A stretch of DNA of 64,000 nt, taken from Sphaeroforma sirkka. Taxonomy: Eukaryota; Opisthokonta; Ichthyosporea; Ichthyophonida. Below the pieces are notes generated by a model. It worked only from the letters and a program-made list of their open reading frames with translations. It was not told the origin of the DNA and made no database searches. This document shows positions 37,365 to 58,668 of the stretch, one piece after another (positions within the stretch are counted from its first letter, which is position 1; every line of letters starts with the position of its first letter). The DNA lies in the NCBI GenBank assembly GCA_001586965.3, contig LUCW03000377.1:52501-116500 (forward strand). The letters run 5' to 3'. The position numbers were made by a program, and so were the translations under genes.

Positions 37365-37418
<54 letters not shown>

Positions 37419-37419
37419 T

Positions 37420-37453
<34 letters not shown>

Positions 37454-37455
37454 AG
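37365..37455. repeat. (AC)n then (TA)n microsatellite
   Basis: About 50 bp of (AC)n with one GC interruption, then about 35 bp of TA repeat, in the CKS1 / NRBF2-like intergenic region. Confidence 0.96.
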
Positions 37456-37556
37456 GTGTGCTAGCTCTTTACTGGTTTTTTCTTCTCAGAAGACACAGAA
37501 GGAATTAGGTCGTGTCCTTATAGTATTATCTTCGTTTTAGAACAGTTTGATAGTGC

Positions 37557-37780
37557 ACGTACCTCAGGTAATTTTGAACCGGTCTTTCGTTTCACACTTG
37601 GAAGTGGACGGCCAATCTCAGCTTCCACGACTTTGATAGTAGTGGTGATGAAACCCACCAAATTATCATCTAGATCCTCGTCATCATCTGTATATTAATC
37701 CAGGGGATCTTCGTCAGTATCACCTTCCTCCAACTGCATACCTAATTGATTGCTGTCCACTTCAAACAACTCTTAACTAT
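37557..37780 (-). pseudogene. Acidic open-frame remnant, unidentified
   Basis: On the minus strand a frame reads an acidic stretch (LEEGDTDEDPLD), one in-frame stop, then DDDEDLDDNLVGFITTTIKV and a basic tail ending TGSKLPE before a donor-like GTACGTG. It looks protein-like in composition but no family is recognised. The stop could be bypassed only by an implausibly short intron (about 17 nt). It may be a decayed coding fragment or an isolated exon. Confidence 0.3.
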
Positions 37781-38327
37781 ATACAATTGAGCTTAAAGCA
37801 AGATTCGTAAATATATATCGTAAAATAAATTATATCTTTGATCGTCAGTGTGTGCGCACACGTTTCCGGCTTATTAGTCACTACTCCAACATGAGGCCCT
37901 GACTGCTAGTAGACCCTACAGGGGCATGTTTAGATGATAGTAAACATACATACATACGTATACACATGTGCAAACATACTTTTATAATTTAACCAACCCT
38001 ACATATAAATCCAACCCTGTTTGCTCCAGTAGAATGAATTACCAAAAACTCGTCATGCCTTTTATATTTTGCTTTTTATATATACTATTTATAAAATATG
38101 TGTATTTATACATACAGACTCTGTTTTACAGAGTCCAAAAAAGAATGTCCAGTAGGTGTAAAATAAATATGTATGCATATCTGTGCGTACTACACATCTA
38201 ACCGGCCCATAACTTTCATCGACATGCCACTTTATTATAAGTGCCTATAACGCTGACAACTCCGACTCCTTCAGCCTCCAAGTAAGACGTGGGCAATTCA
38301 ATTGGTCACGTTCAGTCTACTGTATGA

Positions 38328-49480
<11,153 letters not shown>

Positions 49481-49539
49481 CTTACGAGAGGCCGCCATGA
49501 AGCGCAAACAGAAACCAGTGGGCGAGACAGCAGGATAAG

Positions 49540-50103
49540 ACCGGGTATATAAATATATATACCAGGGCGAACCATTGTTGCTTTAGCGTTTTGCCCGCGC
49601 AGAAGAAGAACTGCACTTTTGATATGCAACCACATCACGGGACACATCAAGGAATAAATGAGTCGCACCTTGTGATATGTACTGCTGTATCGGACTAGGA
49701 GTGTGTCTGTTAGGTCATAAATCGCGATGTCATCCATTGGCACAAGTATGTTTGGACACAACACAAAGAGTGGTCTCGATGACACCATCCCAATTCCTGC
49801 CAACCCCCTCCCCTTGTACTAACAAGACAAGGGTAACACGCTCAGGGCTTAAACACAATCGTCTGTACCTCGTTGCTCCCCACAGTCGTAGTAACCACCC
49901 CCCACTTCAATCCTTGCCGTTACGGGCACCATGGGCGGCCGCATATCACCAGTGTACCGGTCATTTGCGAGTACCACCACCACACACGCACTGCACTCCT
50001 CACCCGTGCGTACCTCTGTTTCTGACTGTGTCCCGGTGCCAGTATCTGTGGCTATGGCTGTGTTTGTACCCGTGGATGTATCAGGCTTGTATGGGTCTCC
50101 GAG
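49540..50103. other. Convergent intergenic region
   Basis: The interval lies between the NRBF2-like terminal exon and the GH30-like sequence. A plus-strand frame (49677-50384) overlaps the GH30 region and is probably a shadow. The minus strand at 49.83-50.1 kb is Gly/Thr/Val-rich in translation and may represent a decayed C-terminal part of the GH30 sequence, but this was not established. Confidence 0.4.
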
Positions 50104-51592
50104 CTAGTCATAGGCGTCTTGAAGGCCACTATAGTGCGTCTCATTTAGCACAATCACCGGTGAGACAACGGTATTGTTCGCATGGTTTGGGCCACCTTCG
50201 GTATTCAGTGCCAAGTTCCAGTCAAGCCACCCCACACCGCCGTTGTTCAGCTGGTGTAGTATGTCACGCGTGTAGGCGTACCTTCGACTCCAGTCGCCCA
50301 CTTTTGGGAACCGACCCCGGGGATAGTACCGGTGCATGCTTCTGTACTCAGCAAATACCCTGGATTAACTTCATTATTCTCTAATGTGTACAATTCGTAT
50401 GTATTGCGTATCTCTATGCCCCCCCCCGGCCAGGCTGCCCAGTATCGCCTCACCATCCTCCCGCATACCATCGAGTGAGTTGTGCCAGTGGTATGCTATA
50501 CCATCGATATAACTCCCATTCTTCCCGCTAGACCTCATCCCATAGGACGCATTCCCATACTCGGTGGCTTGTGGGAACTGCCCATCACCAGACATAATGG
50601 ACAAATGGCCCAAACCCGCTGCCTCGAGTGCAGGGCCAAGATAGTCCTCGGTGAAACTTACAAGGTCATCTGGCAGCCAGTTGGTGTTTTCCCATTTGTT
50701 CCCAGTCGGGTTACCTTCCGGTTCGTTCTGCGCCGAGAGTCCCCAAAAACTCACTCCTAGCTCGGCATACGCCTGGATAAACTTTACAAAGTACTGTGCA
50801 TACGATGCACGTGTCCTGCTATCAGTGCTAAGCTCACCGAACAAATACGTAGGTACCGAACTTTCGTCACCCTCGCCACCACAGTAGTTCCTACCCCTGG
50901 GAGATATACTCGTATTGCACGACTTCATCCACACCGGGGCCGACCACGGCACAAAAAGAAACTTAGTCGCTGGTTGCATAGCAACCACGTGTTTGGCCAG
51001 ACCTACTTTGTAGTCATACCCCATGTTGCTTGCATCGTCACGCAATGCGAATGAAAAAAGATCCAAGTCGTTCTCCTCTGGTGCGATCGTGTAGCTGTGC
51101 CGTGAGAAGTCTGTACTTCCCATGGGAATTCTAGCCATGGCATAGCCCACGCCCAGTAACTATGAAGAGAATTTTGGAACGTATTATTGTCGAGTCCATT
51201 TACCAGCCCGGTTGTTGCATCAGTTATAGCCCCACCAAACCCTAAAATTAACCACAGTCACATTGCCATCCGATAAGCTATCTGCACCATTCGCACCGCT
51301 TGAAGTCTTATTAATAGTTGATCTCACCAGTCGTTTTCCTTCAAGCGAGGAAGTGTATACAACCGCCGTGTTGGCAGAAATATTAGCCGTCAAGTGTAGC
51401 GGCTCAATATTGTCACACACTACATTGCTACAGACGCATGCAATGCCGTATTCCCCCTCATACGGTACGCATGCTTGGTATATTGTTGTACCTGACGCCG
51501 CCGACGCATGCTTGGTATATTGTTGTACCTGACGCCGCCGCAAGTACAAGTATGATCACCCCCCACTTCAAAGCCCTACGCATTATGCACAT
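50104..51592 (-). pseudogene. GH30 glucosylceramidase-like sequence, intronless, several frame breaks
   Basis: Glycoside hydrolase family 30 enzymes cleave glucosylceramide and related beta-glycosides. From ATG 51592 the sequence gives a signal peptide (MRRALKWGVIILVLAAASG), ACVCSNVVCDN (as in animal GBA), the GFGGAITDA motif, YAMARIPMGSTDFS, FLFVPWSAPVWMKS, acid/base Glu in LSAQNEPEG, nucleophile Glu in YLLSTEACTG, and WLDWNLALNTEGGPNHA. These lie in different frames. I count about four breaks: a 37-bp tandem duplication near 51468-51541, one just before GFGG, one just before the GYAMAR segment, and one at a nine-C/G run near 50421-50429. Both catalytic Glu codons remain. The frame stops shortly after GGPN, short of the usual C-terminal beta domain. 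It is either a pseudogene or carries sequence errors. Absence of introns contrasts with its neighbours. Confidence 0.8.
51468..51541. repeat. 37-bp tandem duplication in the GH30-like sequence
   Basis: CGCATGCTTGGTATATTGTT... occurs at 51468 and again at 51505, exactly 37 bp apart, and is nearly perfect. Because 37 is not a multiple of three it shifts the frame just after the signal peptide. Confidence 0.9.
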
Positions 51593-52102
51593 CGATCCCG
51601 CCAATTCGATTATTGATATATGTGACCCATTTTTTAATACCATAGATCATAACATCCTTTTTGTTCTTCGCCTGTATGTATGAGCCTCTGTTTATTCTAC
51701 ATATGTAGCCTGGTCATTTTTTTTAACTTCTCTGATCTCTCTATAGAGATGATACTGTAAACTTGCAATGAGTCATATTAGGTTATGATTTTTGATAATA
51801 ATAGCGGAGATTCGATTGGTAGGATTTGAGCAGATATAAAGAGCAGATATAATATACATCACCGAACCGGGGCCCAGGGCAGTGAGGGCCCAGGCCCACA
51901 TCCTACAGGCTACAGGGCTGAGACTGAGGCGTCTGAAATCTGCCAAATCAATATTAACTAATCAGTGATGTAAACAAAACAATGCACCCACCATCTATAC
52001 CACAAAACAAACGATGTTCGTTATACGTATTCAAAATACACTAGCACAACCATTCTGATACATCAGCAAAATCATTCTGTATTCAAATCTATCAATCGAG
52101 CA
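51593..52102. promoter_or_regulatory. Divergent intergenic region between GH30-like and nucleotidyltransferase genes
   Basis: 510 bp between two divergent start codons. No motif is confidently recognised. A GGCC-rich patch lies at 51868-51900. Confidence 0.45.
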
Positions 52103-52924
52103 ATGCCGACTACACAGGTGAGCGCGATTGTGCTGGGAGCTGGCTACGGTACCAGACTACAGAAGGGTATTGAAGCGGACTCCTCGGGCGAGTATAAGGA
52201 GCTGATTGGTATACCTAAGCCCCTCTTACCAGTGGGCAACAAGTCGTTACTTAGTCACTGGTTCGAATCTCTCAAAGACAATGCGTTTGTACATGACTTC
52301 TATGTGATTACGAACGGGTTCTTTGCTAAGCAATTCGAGGTGTGGGGAAAGAGTCAGGAGGGTAGTTTTAAACACACTAGCCTTATCAATGATCATACTA
52401 TGAGCAACGAGACTCGCCTGGGGGCTGTGGCGGATATAGATATGGTGCTGCAAGCGAAGAAAGAGGAGATGGGACCAGACACAGGTATACTTGTCATCGC
52501 AGGGGATACGTTGTTTCATCAGGATTTTGATATCAATGACTTTATAAAGTACAATCTCACAAGAACGGAGGAGGCTTGCTCAGTGGTGTACTATGACATT
52601 GGCAACGAAGACACGCGGAAACGGGGTATCATCGAGATAGACGAGAATAAGAAGGTTGTATCCTTCCTTGAGAAACCCAATCCTGAAGACACACATAGCA
52701 GGAATGCATGTCCAGCGTTCTACTATATACCTCCTAAGGGAATTTCACTGGTAAGACAGTTTATGGACGAGCATAAGGACAAGCCTCTCACCTCTAGAGA
52801 TGCCCCTGGGAGACTGATTGCTTGGTTGCACACACATATACCCGTGTACGCATATCCCATCTCAGGGAGATACGATATTGGCAGTCTCGAGGACTACAAG
52901 ACTACATTGATGGCCTTCGCATAG
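52103..52924 (+). CDS. Sugar-phosphate nucleotidyltransferase (NTP_transferase fold), intronless
   Basis: A 273-residue single-exon frame with the signature IVLGAGYGTRL at residues 9-19 (nucleotide-binding loop), KPLLPVGNKSLLSHWFESL, and a mid-domain GILVIAGDTLFHQDF with the metal-binding Asp. FLEKPNPEDTHS and a C-terminal SGRYDIGSLEDY also match enzymes such as glucose-1-phosphate thymidylyltransferase or mannose-1-phosphate guanylyltransferase. Such enzymes couple a sugar 1-phosphate and an NTP to make an NDP-sugar. The exact sugar and nucleotide cannot be read from the sequence. The length suits a core domain without a C-terminal beta-helix. The lack of introns in an intron-rich neighbourhood, beside another intronless gene, allows a bacterial origin. 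Confidence 0.88.
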   Translation: MPTTQVSAIVLGAGYGTRLQKGIEADSSGEYKELIGIPKPLLPVGNKSLLSHWFESLKDNAFVHDFYVITNGFFAKQFEVWGKSQEGSFKHTSLINDHTMSNETRLGAVADIDMVLQAKKEEMGPDTGILVIAGDTLFHQDFDINDFIKYNLTRTEEACSVVYYDIGNEDTRKRGIIEIDENKKVVSFLEKPNPEDTHSRNACPAFYYIPPKGISLVRQFMDEHKDKPLTSRDAPGRLIAWLHTHIPVYAYPISGRYDIGSLEDYKTTLMAFA

Positions 52925-53562
52925 TAGTCCTTCATCGTTTCTTTACACATTCAAGGCGTTCTTGTTTATTTGTTAGAAAGGTAAATAGCTTGGCTACGCT
53001 GATTAAACACAACAGGAGCTGATTTAGATGTGCTGAAGAGAAGCGTGAAATCTATAGAATGGGAAGGAACACTCGACAACTAGAATAGCTAGCAGATATG
53101 ACCAGAAGTTGGTCCACCAAGTGACAGTGAAGACAAAACAATCTCTATTAAAGGGAGGCAGCACGCATGTATCCCAACCTCCAGTATTCAATTTCGCAAA
53201 CCATTACTTACCATCAAGATTAAAATCGAGTGATTGGTTCAATAATAACTTCTGCCGATACGACAAACGTAGTCGTCTAAGGTAACGTAGAACATGGAGA
53301 ACACGATAGCTCGAAGCGGACTTCTGCAATACTTTCAAAAACAATTTATTTGACTTAAAACTTTGTACATGCTGGTACAGCACATAGCCAGTATGTATAT
53401 GCAAAATTATGGTTGTATGCACACTTATCATTCTATATTTGAATACGTATTTTCTGTAGGAATACAAAAAGAAGGCAGATACATAGTAGTACATTTGCAT
53501 GTATTGTTAGAAGAGATTGGCAAACACACACACACACATATATATATATATACAACACACAT

Positions 53563-53607
<45 letters not shown>

Positions 53608-54275
53608 TCTAGATTAAAATACATATTCATAAACTCCTCAATGTGTCAGCAAATAAATTCAGTTTACTCAGGTGAGTTAGTATATGCATATTCATATATG
53701 TTACATATCAATATTTTGCATGCTTGTGTATGTACGCGATACACGAATAGCACATATGCATCTTTCACGTTTTGGGTCCTTTAACTAGCATTTGCGTTGT
53801 ATGCATCGTGACCTGTGAGTACATTAAGCACCTAAAACATATGTACGAGTTCGTGAATATAGAGAATACTAATATAAAGATGTCTTGTGGTTGAACTTTA
53901 GAAGGCTATTATTATAGAAGAGCGGGTATTAAACACAAGAGTCCAAAATATTTGATTTTTGACAGGTTGACAGGTTGACAGGTTGGCACTTCGCCCGTCA
54001 TCAATTCTCTTCGTTTTGTAGGTACATATTTATCCCATCAACGTGTTTTTAATTATTAATTTTATATTTGGCTTCTCTCTTGTTGGTGGTATGTACATTG
54101 CACAAGAAGTAGCCGAAGGCCCAAAGCCCACACGCGTGGTGCGATTGAAATTGCTCTGGGTTTATAATACTACAACATCGGTAGTTCTGTGTTGTATATA
54201 AATCTCAGTGTTAAGTCTGTTCACATCGCCACTTAAAACACTCTTTTGGAGAAGTGCATAATTTTGACTGGAATC
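52925..54275. other. Intergenic, AT-rich, with microsatellite
   Basis: A (CA)n/(TA)n compound microsatellite lies at 53523-53606 and a short triplicate GACAGGTT at 53963-53983. No gene is recognised on either strand. Confidence 0.5.
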
Positions 54276-55521
54276 ATGGTAGGTGTAAGCGAGAATTGTT
54301 TCTTTTGGGATTCTTTTAGTCACAGTGAGAGCATTAGGTAATTTGCGTTAGATTTGGTCACGGGGACGTGATCCTGATACCACTCTTCTATCTTGAGTGA
54401 CTATTCAACTATACCTATTGTCTTTCATATCCTTTCACACGCTTGCTCACCGTCTGGCTTTGGTTTGTTTATATCTTAACCAGGTCGCCGCCTTGGATAC
54501 ACAATATGATCGAGAGATGTCGTACTGTCAATGTCTGATGCTGATGCCGTTCCTACCCTGGTTTGAAATTATGACCAGTCTGAGATGATTATGGTCCCAG
54601 TGGCTACCACATCAACGTGGGGTTCATCGAGTTCTTACTGTTCTATGAACCTAGGAAAACGTCTCCTTTCTACGAGATGGGAGTTGTATTTTTGGGCGAC
54701 GCGGCATCTCATCGATTCGAGTAAATTGCATATTAGGTATATATTGTACTTATTGGCTCACTTTGTATCCATATTGCCTGCTTGTGTGATGAAACTGGTA
54801 ATTCTGACACCTCTTGATCTAGTCCACTGTGGCCGGTGGGTCGATGCGAGTAACCTTTAATCTGATCTGGCTTATATTTGTTTGGTCAATTGCTTTTGTA
54901 TACAACTTCCATTTCTAATTGCACCTCCTTTCGTTATCAGGTATGGATTGTTAAGCATTTATCCTTTCCGTGGAAATATTCTAAGGCTATTACTTTTGCT
55001 CTCAAGCCGTGATCCCTGAGATACAAGCACGTGCTGGGTTGATTGAAAAGGTAATGTTTTGAAGAAAGGAGGAACTGTGTACATCTCTATTCGCTGTGAT
55101 GATTGATTATATTTGCTACTTCAGAGGCCCATCGCCCATGAGACAAACCAATCACCTTTAATTCTGAGCTAAACCCCCTTTACTGTTTATGATTCGTCGG
55201 TTTTTTTTGTTATTAATGCTTTGTACTAATCTGTCTTTACACAGATTCCGACGCTTTGTTGAACTCGCATCTCATACTCTTTTAGACACAAATGGACGGG
55301 TCTGCTTTTCTGGTAAGAGCTTTGACCCCTTGTCCTTTGATTGCGACGGATTAAATGATGAATCATTATGCTATTAACCCAGCTCATTATGAATATCAAT
55401 GATCATAACTTTTCTCTGAACAAATCTGTCTCTAGTCTACCGCGTTCTTTCTTGGCTTGTGCATCAACTGTAAATTAATCTGTATTGTGATTTGTGTTTC
55501 AGGTCCGGTCTTATCCATATA
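54276..55521 (+). CDS. Possible spliced gene, unidentified (partial model)
   Basis: Candidate pieces: an ATG directly before a donor (54276-54278|GTAGGT); an exon from 54484 encoding DTQYDREMSYCQCLMLMPFL and LPWFEIMTSL; an open stretch at about 54587-54720 in a different frame encoding YGPSGYHINVGFIEFLLFYE and FYEMGVVFLGDAASHRFE; a short segment encoding VIPEIQARAGLIEK before GTAATG (about 55007-55050); an exon from 55243 encoding FRRFVELASHTLLDTNGRVC with donor GTAAGA; and a terminal piece ending 55521. The segments look like protein and carry good splice signals, but phases do not agree at two joins and I cannot name the family. AATAAA at 56025-56030 could be its poly(A) signal. Confidence 0.35.
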
Positions 55522-56800
55522 GCTATGGCTTCTGTACGGGGCTAGTGATTCTGTGTTAAATTGGCGTACATGGTCTACGTTCTGAAGGTAAGGCAGTTGA
55601 CTTAAACTTTATACCGTAGCGTCCGTGTGCAAATGAATGCCAATTATTAGATGACGAGACTGATTTTAATCTCGCCCAACATGGCTAATCCAACGTTTTG
55701 TTGGAGAGGTGGTGTCAAGCTTGGTTGCTACTATGTTGAAACACGTTGAAGCCTTCGCGTACCAAACGTTCTGTTTGGCTTGCTGTGGTTGATGCTTGTC
55801 TATGCTGGTAGTTTTTTGGTGATTATAACCCCTTACTGGACTGATGCACCAAACTGAACTGTTGTGTGTATTTTTGGCTTTCTTTGTTTATTAATTCGCG
55901 CTCTTCTCTCTTTCAGGTATGTCTGCAACTGTTTCTCCGAAGATTGTCTACTGGTGTTGTCTTATTGCTTTCTCGGTTGTTTGCTTTCTTTTCTAAGATG
56001 TACGTAGCAATATGTATCCTAATGCAATAAAAGCTATTCAATTATATTACTGAGCCTTTCAAGTCAATGCATTCAGCGTCAATATGAATGAAAGCAATAT
56101 TCAGTACTGTCTAGAACCAATATTATTTTTGTGTAACACCGCTCACCTGTCAAATTCGATCATTTGGGTACAATCCTTATGGTCGGCCGAAGTTAGCGAA
56201 TATAAAAACATTCTCGAGGTCTATCCCACATAATTAACTAAATTAACCTGCACACTTCGGTTTGCTTGATGTTTGGTTTTGGGTCTTGATTATTGACATT
56301 ACATATTATTTTGAATTGCTTGTAAAATCTTGCTGTTATGGTTTTGGGTGGTCTTTCAAGCCCCTCTTCCGATAGAGAAGAACTCGATAAAGAAATTAGA
56401 CTGTTTATAAACTATCTGCTGATCTCAGTATCCTAGTTGTGCATGTAAATAGTAATTCTAATCAGATGTAATAATTAACACCGTAACCTTAAATTAAACA
56501 ACAGCAGGGTTGAAATCGAATATTATGTAAATACTTTCTTAGCTAATAAAAAATATATACTGAATATCGGTGTACAGCGTAGGGTTGTGTTAGTAATCAC
56601 TTGTTTGGTGATCTTGGAAGGGCAAAATACAAGGCTGGTTTTTTCTTCTTTAAATACAGAAATATTCATTTCGATACTCAGACCTATATCTGTCCCAAGT
56701 TTGGGGGTGCTGTGAAGACGAAGTTTTCCCACCAATTGTACCGCATCTCAGTAGTCAGCATTTTGTCATTGCGATTGATCACGTGCTTGCTAGATACCTC
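55522..56800. other. Intergenic, AT-rich, no gene recognised
   Basis: T-rich and AT-rich sequence with short open frames only. It contains AATAAA at 56025-56030. Confidence 0.45.
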
Positions 56801-56975
56801 GGCATGCTTTATAATTGCATACGTATACTATTAACGCTTGTAGCCAGTAGTTTATAATTGCATACGTATTCTATTAACGCTTTTAGCCAGTAGATTATAA
56901 TTGCATACGTTTTCTATTAACGCTTTTAGCCAGTAGTTTATAATTGCATACGTTTTCTATTAACTCTTATAGCCA
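56801..56975. repeat. Minisatellite, 4 copies of ~43-bp unit
   Basis: TTTATAATTGCATACGTATT... CTATTAACGCTTTTAGCCAG recurs four times, nearly identical. Confidence 0.93.
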
Positions 56976-58402
56976 GTAGTACCATCAACTCCCAAGCACT
57001 CCCAAGAAGTGAACAGGCAAACAACAAACAAGTCGCACAATGTTAGTCGGAATTGAGGCTGCATTTGGTTCCAAAGAGGGTTGGTTCGAGGCACGAACCG
57101 TTTATTACAGACCGACCCTTCGCAACGAGCCCTTCCTATCACTAGAGCCAACAGTCCACTTGTTGCCTGCCTGGTTTAATCCGTTTGCGTTTGGATCGCA
57201 GTCCTGAACGTACGCTACATCTCCGCGAATCTTCTCACCACAGCACACATATCACAGCCACGCGCACATTATATTTGCCTCGCACCGCGCATCGGTGTGA
57301 TCCTAGACTACCACAGGGTTCTATCAAACGGGCAGCACCGACTTCCGGCAGACAAGCCAGTGCCATCTAATTTAAACCTCCCGTCTACAAAGCACAAAGC
57401 GCTTATCAGTCCATCAGTTGACGAATTGCATACCCAGCACTGCACTACAGCCAATCGACTGGCCCTGTAAGAACCCTACAACCCTACAAACCCTACAGCA
57501 CTCTAATGTTGTCGGTGGCGTGTTCTGTTGTCTGTGCGGCCCGCCTCCGTGATTAGCCCCAAATATAGCCTGTAATGAATTAACCTGCAAGTCGGTGGCG
57601 TCTAAGTGGTGTCTCATTCAACGACAATGCCATTACAGGCAATACATGGGTATGTACGCCACTACAAGTACTATATGGATATAAGCCCCACTGCACAGTG
57701 CCCCATGTGCAATGCTCATACATCACAGGTGCACGTGGTCCAACATGCGGTGTATCCGAGACGTTCTAGGTCGTACGCCCTTGGGGTCGACTACGACAAG
57801 AGTGGCCACATCTCCCGGTCACGAACAGAGTGTCCCCTAGAGCCCCGTTCTACCATGTGGAAAGGTACAAGCACGGAAGAGATGCGGCAAACGTTCAGGT
57901 GATCTCGTTGCGGCTGAAGCACTGTCTCGATGTGCTCTCGGCACCCCTCAGTCGTTCAGTCCATTGTAAGACCTACCAGTGGGCACCTATGCGACACACC
58001 CTCTGATACCAGTGCAGCTACCAGACCGTGGATTAGCGGCTGTCTGCGGATGTACCGAACTTTCCCCACAGGCACTAGCCTCGAACGAACGAGACACAGG
58101 GCCACAGTGTACGTACGCCCCTGAGCCCAGACCAACATGCACCCACGCTGAACAAAGCTGGTAGTCACCTGTGACCACCCACCTGTCGACGGCGAGGAGA
58201 CGGCAACTCGAAACCATCAGAACTGCACGTTAAACAAGTCTTGTTCTACACAACAGCTGTCAGCTGAAGCCGCGGGGGGGTGGGGGGGGTGCGCTCTAGT
58301 CTCATGCATGTGGCTGACACCTAGGTTACAAGTCATAACCTCTGGGTGGGGCGTGGTGAGCCGCATTCACCGTATGCAACTGGATTATCCCCTAAACCTG
58401 GT
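56976..58402. other. Intergenic block of higher G+C, no gene recognised
   Basis: The composition at 57.15-58.35 kb is richer in G+C than the flanks and has overlapping open frames on both strands (57606-57902 plus, 57956-58217 minus). One plus frame has a Cys/His-rich segment (CPMCNAHTSQVHVVQHA) that resembles a zinc knuckle, but nothing diagnostic. A G8-type tract lies at 58273-58290. It could be a decayed mobile element. Confidence 0.4.
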
Positions 58403-58629
58403 TTATATCAGGTACCATGTGTTGTTGCACACCTGAGCCGAGCGCCTAACCAGGCGCTTTTTGTCGCCCAGACACACGCGAACACCCGCCAACACAGCCG
58501 GCTTATGAGGATGAAGCACGTGGTATGGGAGCGAAGACATGGCATTGACACAATCCAGGGCTGCCATGCGTACATCCTGTAGACCAGTCGACAGGAAGGG
58601 CGGGTTAAGAGAACAGACGAGAGTACTAA

Positions 58630-58668
<39 letters not shown>

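Noticed and set aside
49677-50384. 235-codon plus-strand open frame rich in Pro/Ser/Arg
   Set aside because: It is antisense to the GH30-like sequence over its second half and has no recognisable domain.
50482-51683. Plus-strand frames across the GH30 region
   Set aside because: Shadows of the minus-strand GH30 sequence, whose catalytic motifs are unambiguous.
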